In this document: positions 47,681 through 58,590 of the stretch, piece by piece
Layout of the letters: each line of letters starts with the position of its first letter
Position numbering within the stretch: position 1 is the first letter of the stretch
Source: Ianthella basta
Lineage: Eukaryota; Porifera; Demospongiae; Verongiida; Ianthellidae
Reading direction: 5' to 3'
Length of the DNA: 64,000 bases
Assembly: GCA_964019415.1 (NCBI GenBank)
Contig: OZ025868.1
Location: forward strand, 6,737,659-6,801,658
Program-made: the position numbers and the translations under genes
The notes under the pieces: model-generated
Seen by the model: the letters and a program-made list of their open reading frames with translations, nothing else
Database searches by the model: none
Told to the model about the DNA's origin: nothing

Positions 47681-48168
47681 ATTATATTACTTGCCTCGCC
47701 TTTCGGCACGGCAATTATTTATAGCTAGTCGTGCAGACGGCTCTTATTGTTGCCGACGCGCGCACCTGCACTACATCACACTTAAGAATATACGTACGTA
47801 TGTACGTGTGTTGTGTGGTTGGTACTGGTCTTATTTAATATTTGTATTGACATGGTGTAGTCCCACTAATGCACAATGGCATTCGTACGTAAGCTATTCG
47901 TAGCTACATAGCTAGCTAGCTAGCTATCTTGGCAATATCGAATCTTATCTAGCATGTTAATTTATGGACTAAGTAGCCCTCTTCTTGATTACTGTTCAAA
48001 CTGCATTTAATAATTTGTTTTACCATTCTTACAGACGTGATAACTAAGACACTGTTAATGTTACAGCTATTGCAGAAATACTGGATTTTAACAGTACACT
48101 CATTAAATAACACTGTTACAGCACCAATGTGTTTTATATGGTTAGGTAGCAAGGTATTGATGCATCAT

Positions 48169-51100
48169 TCACAGCCTTCGCTGTATGTAGTCGTAGAGGC
48201 TCTCAACGGCCATTGACTTCCTTCCAGTGACATCATGATACATGACGTCCATGTTCACCAGCACATTCCTGTTCTCCCCAAAGTCGCTGTGCTCCACATA
48301 AGCTGGAGGAGCAGCAGCACCTCCATACACAGGGTTGTGGGTCATCTCAATGGGAGGTGCAGGAGGGGGAGGGGGAGGGGGATGGGTGGGGAAATGGTGA
48401 GCCTTGGACCTGTTCTTCTTTGCTGTTTGGAGAGGATGGAAGGCAGAGCAATAGTGCAGAAATCTCATGCAGTTAGCTAGTAACTATGTATATATTAGAT
48501 TGTTAAGTCTATTTCCCATTATTGGTGTATGGCATCGACACGTACTGCTGTGAATCAGGAACAATGTGATTGAGATGCATGCTGTGGTAACAGTATGAAC
48601 TTGAGTGTTTGTGAGCTATCACAGAGCAACTAGATAATTATGTAAAACATTTCAAACAAGAAAGCCTTTGTCAGTTACAACACTACTGTATAATTAATCA
48701 GGGAATGGCTGCTCTGACGGCACAGTGGCTCATGCAAGGTCTACTTCAACTGCAACTCAAATTGCAACTGGTTGCATCCTGGTCCACCCATTGACCTAGT
48801 ATCCCACCATGGATGGTACTATCCATGACCCACCTGCAGTTCTTGTTTTATCCCACCAGTTTCGAATTTCTTCTAGCTATAGATCTCACCCACATCTCTC
48901 CTTTGACCACACCCCTTTCTTCTTGACCCCATCCACAGCTCACCTTTGACCCCAAAATGAATGACAACCCCAATAAGTTTGATGGTCAGTAGGTACACCG
49001 CCACTCTTGTGATACTCCCAATCACAACATTGATGAAGCTAGGAGCATCAGGAGAATGATTCCACATGTCTGCACTGTCACCTGAGGGCCAGCTATAATG
49101 TGTAGCTGTGTGCATTGCAGACCTTGTCTGAAATGTTTAGTATACTTTTGCAACTAGTGCGGCTGACTGCTTTAGAGACAACAGCCTATTTATTTAGTAT
49201 AGGTACAACGGTCACTATAAAAGCAGGATTTACTGTATGACACTCACTCAGCGTTCAATCTGTTCTGTAATGTCAGAGTTTATATGTGTTGCTGAATGGC
49301 TCATCTTAAACTACAAATGTACCAAACAATGTCATGTCAAAGCCACAATTGTTTGTCACTCTGCCAACTACCAGGACTGTGCTGTGTCTTTGTTAGGTAT
49401 ACCTGTGTGTGGATCAGCCGATGGAGTTGTCATCTTGTCGCTAACTGGATTAGCAGCCTCTGTTGTTGGTGAGGGTTGTGTTATCTGTGTGGCACTTGCT
49501 CTGAAAGAGGTTGCCTGCATTGTAAAGAGGATAGGTGCACAATGACTACTGTAGACAGTATAATTTGAATCAATTGTTAATTATCATGCTTCAGTGAATA
49601 CATATTGCCAATGTTGTTTCTGATTATCTGTGTTCTTATATAGACGCTTTCAAACTCCATCAAGCTGCATGTGTACTTCATTCTTTATACAGCTGAATCT
49701 AACATCTGGAACATAACATTGGTTGAGGGTATTTTCTAATCAAGAACAGCTTGGAGTAGAATATCAGAACAAAGAATTTGTACATTTCTCATGAATGATC
49801 TGGCAGAAAATGAAAGTATCTATAGCCCAGGCCCTTATTGCTGTAGCCAGGGCCCTCAGAGCTGCTCAGTATGTGTAGTGGACTTTGAGTGGTACTCTGA
49901 AACTTATCCTATGCCCCTCCCACGAATGAAAGTGTTTGCTACTGTAAAGTTGTAAATCTACACAAAGTATTGACGTACTTTAATGCTTCGCTCTTTGTAT
50001 AGCATCTCTGTACTTGTACTGTAATAATCACACCAATAACATCAGTGACGACAGAAAACGACACTAGCTACCTTGCTTGAATGTAGTTCTGAGTTGGTGC
50101 TGGTTGGTGTAACGTACTGTGCCAGTACCAGTTGTCATTGCAACACTTGTTGTCATGGCAACATTTATTGTTATGGCAACACCAATTACTTTGCAATAAG
50201 AGAAGGAGCTGTGGTTGCCATGTGACATGAGTTGTGGTGGGACTCATCATATATAGCAGCACTGTAAACTGGTTGGATACTGCTGTCAAGTGTAAGGACC
50301 GTCTTGCTTGAATTTAGTTCTGAGTTGGCGCTGCTTGGTGTGAATGTTACAGTGCCAGTTGTCGTGGCAACAGATGTTGTCATGGCAACAGTTGTTGGCA
50401 TGGCAACATTTGTTGCTATGGCAACTCTGGATGTCAAACCAATTACTTTGCTGACATAAGAGAAGGAGCTGTGGTTGCCATGATGACATGAATTGTGGTG
50501 GGACTCATTGTAGCAGCACTGTAAACTGTTTGAGTACTGCTGTCAAGTGTAGGGACTGCCTTGCATGCTTGTGTGGGAGACACTGAACATTTGTGTTGTT
50601 GCCATGACAATGGATGTAGTAGCATGTGTATTACTCACCAGTGTAGCAGCTGTGGTAGAGCTGGTCTGAGATGGATCTGTTTGAATGAATGGCATGAAGT
50701 AGAGCATGTTAATACGTATAACTACGTATGTGATTTAGTGTATGTATGAATGTATGTGTGTGTGTGTGTGTGTACAACATGTTGAGGGGAATTCCTATAA
50801 CATAACAACACTCCAAGCTCAATGAACTGTTGCAATAGCTTACGTAATTTATGCATTTTTTTGATTTTAAAGTATACATTATTATGTTGAATCTGATTTG
50901 AGGGCAATCACGTACCATCATGTATATACATAGATGAACATCTATAACAAGTTCCTTCAACGATGAGGGTCTTTGTCAGTTCATATCTTGTTTTCGTACA
51001 CAGCTAGCAAAGTCCCTCGTTGTTGGAAATTCCTCCAATCACAGTTCATCTACACTGTGTGATTTACTTTCATATCAGCTTCAAATTGTCTCTATACAAT

Positions 51101-51637
51101 GTAGCAAAGGATCTGTATGGCATTTCCGTGGTACGCAGATGTTGCACACATACACCAGAATGAGTGTATGTGTTAGCTGGCATGCAACAAAGGTTATATT
51201 TTTAATTAATTGATCTACAACTAACTGTTGTCTTAGTCATCACCAGCTCCATCTGTAGTAGTCCCTCCAGTAGCAGGGTCTAACAATGGGAGTGACAAAG
51301 GCACAGCTGTAATTCTTTTTAGATTGTGCAAGTAAATTGATTCAATGATGTGTGTCTCTTTCTATCTTGTTGTCCCCTTACCTGTATGCACAGTGCTACA
51401 TGCATTGTTTTGGTAGCTGCTACGGAATGTGTTCATGCTGTCTGAAATGTGTTGCCCACCTCTGACAATCTACTGTATGTCCATAGTTGCTCAGTTCTGT
51501 CTCCAAATTCTGTGATTCGAAGCCATCCCCATTGATGGTAAAGTAGGGGTAGCTCAGTGCTGGTCCCCCAGTGTAGCTGCACTGGATCATGACTTTATCA
51601 CCAATATTCACCTCATTGCCTCCGATATTGCTAATAT
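48169..51637 (-). CDS. Gene E: Ig receptor with charged membrane helix and Pro-rich NPVY tail
   Basis: Recognised exons in coding order: Ig exon 51637-51382, stalk exon 50676-50639, Thr-rich sequence at 50570-50070 (exon limits unclear), membrane exon 49081-48944, tail exon 48422-48169 with stop. The Ig exon has GDKVMIQCSY and, in a shifted frame, YQNNACSTVH; at 256 bases it is one base off a phase 1-1 exon, so a frameshift or sequencing error is present. The membrane exon encodes FINVVIGSITRVAVYLLTIK and continues, with Arg and Lys inside the hydrophobic stretch. The tail has seven prolines, MTHNPVY, PAYVEHSDF, VMYHDV and SLYDYI. SH3/WW and SH2/PTB partners are plausible. No signal exon was found. 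It converges on gene D and overlaps gene F. Whether it is functional is uncertain. Confidence 0.55.
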
Positions 51638-53063
51638 CTGCAGTAGCAGGGCCAACAGCATCTCATCCACAGCAGAAATGAGCGTAAATACTACTTGTCA
51701 AGATAAAGACTGATAATACATGTCAGATTAAGCTGGGCATTCTTAGCTTTGAAAATGATAGTCTGTCTGCATAATACGTGTGAGAATTCCTCTTAAAGAA
51801 ATGGAAATGTCTTACTTCCCAGCCATATGTTTACCAGCTAGTATATATCTGCATATGTGCATGCATTTCTTTCTTCTTCAATTGTGTTGCAAGTGCTGTT
51901 GGCAGTAATGTTCCCATGTCTTACAACCCAGCTTATGTGCCTCTTGAGTCTGATCATGAAGGACCAGCAGCAGACAAGTCACTTCAAGAAGGAACCTCTC
52001 CTGAAACATTGTGTAAGTGGCTCTGTGTTACTGTAATAATACCTACAGTGCATGTATGTGCATAGTCATACAGGCCAATTCCATGGATGAAAGGTACACC
52101 TGAAATTGTCTGTTACATGCATGTAACATGCATGTAACAGGTGCATCATTTTGAGTAGGGTGTAGCAGGCGAAGATTTTCAGGCAAATCAAAGAGAAGAG
52201 AGCAGCTAGTGTTTACCAGGTCATAAATTCTGCAGTGCATTTAAAATATAATAGCTTTGCTAGGCCTTGTCTTACAATAATATCCCATTGATAGCATATG
52301 TACATTCACTTGGCTCACCTGTTAACGTTCCATTCAGCGGAAGAACTTGCAATGCAAAGCAACCCTGCCTATGAAACGCTTGGAGGCATTAGCACACATT
52401 CACCAGTGCAGGCATGTCCACTACAATTATCTGGGGTGGCTGAGCCATGTGGTAAGTATGCACACTTATAGTTCAAAACAGAGCCTTTATAATCTTACAC
52501 ACACCTGTGCATGTATAATTCATATTCACCTTCTCCCAATATCCATGCTTCATCTTGTTATTGCATGCTAGTATCATCTTGTCTAATCATTACGTGGTGT
52601 TTTCCTTGTTCAAACAGACCTGATTGTCTATGAAGTTCTGATATACTTAGTAGATTCGTACTATCACTATCAAACAAATACTATCACAGTTCATAACAGT
52701 TCCAGGCATTTTGACAGCTTCATCAGTGAGTCTAATGAAGGTATATTTGAAAACTGTAGAAAGGTGTGGAATTGTTCTGAACCCAACTATTGTGAACAAA
52801 TAAGCTCTGCAGCTTCATGCTGTTTCTGGGTTAAAGGCTTAGCTACATGCTCTTGCTGTAATACAGTGGTATACACACATCATGACCACCTTCCCATTCT
52901 TCTTGCAGAAGATGAGGTACTCATGCAAGTCAACCCTGCTTATGAAGCTATTAGGGATTTTACCAGACATGTAAAATATACATGGAATAGCACAGGTTGT
53001 TGTACATTTGTAGGAAATTTAATCATGCATGAAGACGTAGATGAACTAGCTCATATTATGTAG
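49397..53063 (+). CDS. Gene F: partial NPAY-tail receptor, probably decaying
   Basis: Tail exons: about 51894-52012 (PMSYNPAYVPLE, matching gene A exon 7), 52338-52451 (MQSNPAYETLG) and 52909-53063 (MQVNPAYEAI, then a stop after a long divergent end). Exons two and three keep phase 1 and good splice sites. The first has lost one base at the acceptor (GCAAG where A has ACAGA), which would break the frame. A possible membrane exon at 49397-49534 (phase 1-1, GIPV...VKRIG) lies far upstream, inside gene E on the other strand. No ectodomain or signal exon is seen. It is either a pseudogene or a source of alternative tail exons. The long last exon lacks the conserved ending of gene A. Confidence 0.4.
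50072..50565. repeat. Tandem duplication rich in GTTGYCATGGCAAC palindromes
   Basis: Units 50072-50303 and 50304-50565 are diverged direct repeats. Within them GTTG-N-CATGGCAAC-type 14-mers lie at 50131-50144, 50149-50162, 50167-50180, 50358-50371, 50376-50389, 50394-50407 and 50412-50425, and partial ones near 50214, 50473 and 50598. They resemble the RFX X-box palindrome GTTGCCATGGCAAC. On the minus strand the same repeats read as VAMTT-type Thr-rich coding sequence, which could be the stalk of gene E. Confidence 0.6.
50753..50774. repeat. (TG)n microsatellite
   Basis: A short TG run within the gene E/F overlap. It has no coding meaning. Confidence 0.8.
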
Positions 53064-54440
53064 CTACGTATTTTTGGGTTCCATCACTAAACTGCATCGA
53101 TCTTTTACCATAAGACTACGTAGCTAAGTACGTACAATTTTATTGCAGGCTATAGAATACGATCATGTATTGGTATAGATTGTAATAGATGTATACATTA
53201 TTAGCCCTAACTGTATAGGGCTAGCTTGGATAAGACTGCATGAGTATAAAATCAAACCTTGCATGTATTCTCATGGAGAAACTGAATTTGAAGTAGAAAG
53301 TCAATCAATGTAGCTGCATTGTAATATTACTCACAATAATACTATTGCATTGAAACAGATAGCTATAGCAATAATCTGCACTGTAAATACTGGTAGCTAC
53401 ACATACAACACTATACACATGCAGCTATTGGTGTATATTATGTGTTGCACTGTCAAATCAAAACTCAATTATTAGGTTGAATGGGAAGTAACAATTCTTG
53501 ATCCTATTATATACACACACAGACTTTGTATGTACACTAGCTAGTCTTACTATATAGCTAGTCTAATGAGCCAGATTATTGTACAACCGCCTGACTTTAT
53601 GAGACTATAGCTAGCTAGCTACTGTTTCACTTTTGTAGACTGCAAACTGAAAGAGTATAGCTACCACATGCATTATGCTCGTAGCTAGATCATACCATAT
53701 CATTATACACATGCAATTTGTCATCATGTCATCAATCATGTCCACCAAACAAAATCGTTACTTCAATAGCTTGTGCATGATGTTGACATGTAGCTAGCTA
53801 GCTAGCTTTATCACCATGCAGAGGAGATGATGAGATAAAGTGATGAAGCTAGTCTCACTATATAGTCTCGTGAGCCAGATTATTGTACAACTGCCTGACT
53901 TCTTGAAGGAGTATAGCTACCACTTGCATTATGCTCATAGCTAGATACGTACCATGCATATCATTATGCACAATTTGTCATCATGTCAACAATCATATCC
54001 ACTAAATAAAATAGTTACTTCAATAGCTTGAGCATGACGTTGGCATGTAGCTAGCTAGCTAGCTTTATCACCAGAGGAGACGGTGAGATGAATTGATGCA
54101 GTTTACTACTGGTAACACTTGAACCAGGAACTCACTACGGAAGATCCTATTACACTTGCATGGGACCAAGATGCTGCTATGGCTCGCTATTTTTTAGCTA
54201 GCTACATATCTACAGAAAGGTGACTCTGCATAATTGAAGAGGTGTAACTAGCTGGCTAGCTAGCCGTAAGAAGACACTAATTTTCCACGCAGCATTATAT
54301 GGCCATAGTAGCACTGCAAGTACACAGTTGGCACAGCACACTGCTAGTAAGAGGTACCCTTAATTAATATGCATCGGCGCCCAGAGAGCAGCTGATCGCC
54401 AATGCTTACGTGCAGGGGAAGCCCCGATGTTAGATGTAGT
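53064..54440. other. CTAG-rich spacer after gene F
   Basis: No gene is recognised. A block at about 53530-53830 is repeated at about 53840-54110 (shared TAGTCT...GAGCCAGATTATTGTACAAC segment and a TAGCTAGCTAGCTAGCTTTATCACCA end), an imperfect tandem duplication of roughly 300 bases. Confidence 0.5.
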
Positions 54441-54448
54441 GGGAAAAA

Positions 54449-54780
54449 ATGGCCGCTCGACCTCCATCTACAAAGGCACTCATTTATACTGATTCCTAAG
54501 AGCATGATCCTCCCTGGACGCCGACTTCAGTGAGTGTTGGTGACTAGCTCTTCTTGCCACTGTGTTTGTTTGAAAGGGATTGAAGGAAGGTAAAGCTAGC
54601 TTATCAGCCGACGAAGGAAGCGCGCAAACAGTATTCAGCACTCCAGAGCTCACTGTTCGTTAATCCCTGAACCTCCCTGAACGCCGACCTCTGTGAGAGG
54701 GAATGACTGATCCTTCTTTGCTCTGTGCTGATTTGGAGTGAAACCAACGAGGGTAAAGATGTTTCATTACCGAACACACG
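54449..54780 (+). repeat. ATGGCCGCTCGACC repeat, copy 4
   Basis: Two half-units with CCTGAACCTCC and GAGGGTAAAG motifs. The ATG frame is shifted by one base relative to the copy at 60505 (CCTCCATCTACAAAG against CCTACTCCAACAAG), so coding is not conserved here. GTGAGTG follows the first half-unit. Confidence 0.6.
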
Positions 54781-54897
54781 CAAGCAACCGAACTCGTAAA
54801 CGGAAAGCTTATCTGGAAGTGTAATAGCTACCGTTCCGTGGCCTCCTAACCTCCCTGAATCAGCTGCAGGTAGTATATATCTATTATTTTGCCTACA

Positions 54898-55197
54898 GCG
54901 AAATTCATTGCTTGTGTACTGTTGCGTGGTGAACCGTGTTGGCCTAATGTATGTTATAGTGATTTTCTAGTCAGCATGTTTCATTCCACAAGGTATATGC
55001 CATTTTTGTCTGTATTGAAGCCGGATTCGCATAGAGGCCAGGTCAAAAGCGTATGGAAAGAAATAGAAGCCCGGGCCTTTATTTGGGCGAATATGGTAGC
55101 TATTTTAGTAGCCTGTTTATGTGGAGGAGGGGCAGTTGCAGGTCATGCTATCTGCTCTGTATGCTACCTGTGGATATCTGTGCTGTTTGAGCAATAA
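54898..55197 (+). CDS. Hypothetical small protein with a hydrophobic C-terminal segment
   Basis: An open frame of about 100 codons after an acceptor-like TTGCCTACAG, ending TAA at 55195-55197. An internal ATG at about 54976 would give 74 residues. It has a polar middle (KPDSHRGQVKSVWKEIEARA) and a hydrophobic Gly/Ala/Cys-rich segment (VAILVACLCGGGAVAGHAI) that could span a membrane. A GT donor-like site (ACAAGGTATATG) near 54992 might instead split it. No family is recognised. Confidence 0.35.
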   Translation, partial: AKFIACVLLRGEPCWPNVCYSDFLVSMFHSTRYMPFLSVLKPDSHRGQVKSVWKEIEARAFIWANMVAILVACLCGGGAVAGHAICSVCYLWISVLFEQ

Positions 55198-55269
55198 TAC
55201 AGCAACATTATGAAATTTTCTGCGTGGCTTTGTTCTTGCATTATTAACACTGAGAGAAACTCAACTACA

Positions 55270-55452
55270 GTGAAACCTGTCTAAGACAACCACCTTTGGG
55301 CCAGTTCTAACTGACCCCTTTATGTATACAGTAGGTGGCTGCTCTACAGAGGTAGACTGCCATGCTTTAGAGCTGTTTGGAGCCAGGGAGTCTAGCTGTT
55401 TTAGAGAGGCGGCTGCCTAGCAAAGTGACCATCTTAGACAGATTCCACTGTA
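55270..55452. repeat. GGAACCTGTCT hairpin family, copy at 55.3 kb
   Basis: The left end GTGAAACCTGTCTAAGACA and right end TCTTAGACAGATTCCACTG are inverted repeats. The centre shares the GGTGGCTGC...CTACAGAGGTAGA block with the other copies. Confidence 0.65.
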
Positions 55453-56453
55453 TAGCCTAATTGTTGGACAGATGTCCTTGCTATGCTAAACGTGCTTGGG
55501 GAACATCAGTCAGTGGTAACAGGGTGTGATGAGCACTGGAGTGCAGCAGAAGTTGTCAACCATCATGCACTCCTAGTACATTCACTCAGAGATATTGATT
55601 GAGGTGTAACACATTTGCACTGACTGTTGGACAATACACTGAAGAAGATCGAGGGTTGTATTATCAAGGCCCCTGACTTACACACTGCCGCACTCTCTAA
55701 TTTCCTTGTACGTGTGTACATGTACTGTAGCTATTTAGATTAGCTAATATAATACGCATTTGGAAGGATATTATACAAGCCTAGCCTGCATGCAGGGTGA
55801 ACATGACAAAGCACATCAATGTGTGTGCTCGTTGTTCCTCTAATTATGTATGATATTTCTGCTGGCCATTCCTAATGACTTCAAATAATTATTAAAGGAG
55901 AAAATTTATTTATAACAGTTTTAAATTTCTATGGTAACAGCTGCAGGTCAGTATGTGGAGTGTGGTTTGCAATTGCAATTGGCCCCAGGCAGCTTCATTT
56001 CAGACTAGAGGTATATAACTTAGTGTTACATTATTCATGTAGCTGACTAGTATACACAGCTTCCTTCATCCCATCAACTTATAACTGATGTCATTGCACA
56101 TTGTATAAATGGGAGTATCAGTCCACACTATACGAGACTAGGTGTATAAAACTGCAACTATTAAAACAATGACATTTCCTTTGTTGGTTATACGTTAACT
56201 ACAGTTTAAATGATCTAAAGTCTCGGTCCACTGCACGCCAATTTGGTAACTTTGAGACCACCATCTGACAGGGGCTTGAGTCCTGTACAGAAATGATGGC
56301 ATTGTAGTCATGGTATGGTAACATAAATACCAAACTCAGATTACAAGCACTTCATTTTCCAGCAAATCATCACAAGTACCCATGTACGCATGTTCAACAG
56401 CAGATATGAAAATAGACCTATTTAAGAAGGCACAATGGGAATCTTAATCTGCA
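55453..56453. other. Spacer between hypothetical ORF and gene C
   Basis: AT-rich sequence in which I see no exon, hairpin or repeat of note. Confidence 0.35.
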
Positions 56454-58590
56454 TCAACTCACATCATCATCTGATTGAATGGGCAATTTGTTTGGATAAT
56501 AATCATGAATCTTTGGTTCAATGTTCCATTTAAGATTGCTGCTGGTCTCTGATACACATGGACCTGTTTGATCATCTGATAAATGAATTCGCTTCATAAC
56601 TGAACCAATTGAATGCAAGACAAAGAACAGTCAGTTATGTAAGTTGCAGAATGATAGTGCAGTATACAGTGCACAAGTGCTCTACTGTGTTGTGTTACAG
56701 TAAAAAGCAGCTCACCGGCTGTGCCCCCCGGTCCACCAGCTGGGTCACTATCACCAGAATCAGAATCGTCATCTATGCAAAATTAGACAATAGTGTGAGT
56801 CATTAGCTATAATCACACAAGCAGAACAACAACGCGAGGACAAGATAAACACTTGCAGAGATGCAAGAAAAGAGTACCAGTCCCTTTTCACGAACCCATT
56901 TGCAATACACGCCCTTCACTCCAGGCTAACCTTTGTGTCCACGCTTTCTGTCTGTTCTGTCTAGGTTGGATCATTTCAAAAGGCCATCAGTACCATTCGA
57001 AAATGGCATACTTTTATGACCAGGGTTGAAGGGTAACTGGCTGGGGCCTTCAGAGTGGCTGTCTAACTCATTTGCCCATGCAGCCTTGCACTCTGCACGA
57101 TGAGTAAGATCATTATACTTCATAACACATGTAGAAGAACTGATGGAATTTACATTGCCCAACAAGAGATTCAGGGGCTTACTCACTCAGGTCTTCTTCT
57201 GGAGCAGCAGCATTCATTGCAGAGGACAGCTCCTCTTTCAGACTAACAGAGGCGTCCTCGGGTTGAACAGGGAATGGAAGTCCACAGCCTAAGCAGAATA
57301 AGTAAAATTAAGTTGAATGAACAGAGGCATGTACATACGTACAGCTACAATAACACTAAACGTCCTGTCCTATAGTTAACTCATCAGGTTCCAATTAACA
57401 AAGGGTCCAGAGCTAGCCAGATTGCTATATCATCATAAAACACATAATGATCACTGCTTTGGCTTACGTACTATTGCACTAATTAAGTATGAGAACAACA
57501 ACTGCGAGAATGAAAAAACAGTGAACCCACAGCCATCAAATTCATTTGCTGCAATGGAGGGATAGGGATCAAGTATTCACATAATCAAAATATAAGCTCC
57601 GCTAGGAGATGTACCTAATGTACATAAAACAATCCTACAACCATTTGTCTCTATGTCTCTGCCTTCTGTAGAAAGCATCCCAAAGCAGTTTGTTCCCATT
57701 TGCGAATACATGCAGCTATGCCTTGCTAAAACAGTATCTACCTTCTGTGGAAAGTGTTCCACAAAGTTTCGTGGGCCTATGTAGTTCTGCAGTTTGTATA
57801 CACATGCTCCTGGCATGTTTTATGGACATTCAACAAGTACCGCTATATACGGCCAACTGTTGAGTTCAGCACACAAATTCACGTCACATGTGACATGCTG
57901 TACATAAAGTTGAACTCATTACACAAAACCTATAATCCATGCATTCTTAACTATTACACACCTGACGTGGGTCCATTGCTCATGAGTGCTTGTTGAGATG
58001 CCTGGGTCACTCGTAGCAGTACCTGACGGCAGAAAACATTGAAAATACGTTTGCAGTATAAGTAATTTTGATCATAACAGAATAAACAAAAACCCATTTC
58101 CGACTGTTATAAGCACATACCTGTGGGCTTCGAATTGTGTCATTTTGTGAGGCTAAAGTGAAGACTGATACAAATTTAGACCACTGACATACATGTAATA
58201 TAATACATTTGATCTGCAACTCACAAATGACAATTGTTGTAGCATTCCACCTCCCTTCAGCGTCATTACTTGCATAAATTATGAACTGAAATCTCCACTC
58301 CATTATTGTTGCTTTATTGGCATGTGGTATACAATGTTACAACCAGTGCCATTGGTAGTCTTCAAATTGCTTAGCAAAGTTCCATTGATGAAGAGTCTGG
58401 GCAGGAATGCGGCCAACGAGGAGTAATTGCAGCAAAGGCTGTTGTTCCCAAGGTACACAAACTCAGATGGCGTTAAGTGAAAAAAGTGATGAATGAATGT
58501 TGACAAATTAGCTGATGGAGAAGTACAGGTGAAGCTGCTATGTGAGCAAGATTTAACAGTTTGAATATCGATTGTGCTACACAGTATAGT
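56454..58590 (-). CDS. Gene C: chimeric receptor, D-type ectodomain with B-type acidic tail
   Basis: Exons in coding order: 58590-58333, 58285-58225, 58152-58121, 58022-57962, 57548-57480 (weak), 57288-57187, 57092-56994, 56772-56716, 56575-56454 (stop TGA). The ectodomain has LCCNYSSLA, RLFINGT, GTGCNIVYH and EGRWNATT, aligning with gene D exon 2. The next two exons keep the D phases (1-0, 0-1). The tail then matches gene B: QLPFNPGHKS against LLPYKPGGKG, and DDDSDSGDSDPAGGPGG against DDSDSDSGDDDEPGG. The ectodomain changes frame between CNIVYH and FIIYAS; a 47-base intron (58286-58332) with GT-AG ends restores it, otherwise it is a frameshift. The membrane helix (GFTVFSFSQLLFSYLI) is short and uncertain, and no signal exon was found. 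Confidence 0.55.
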
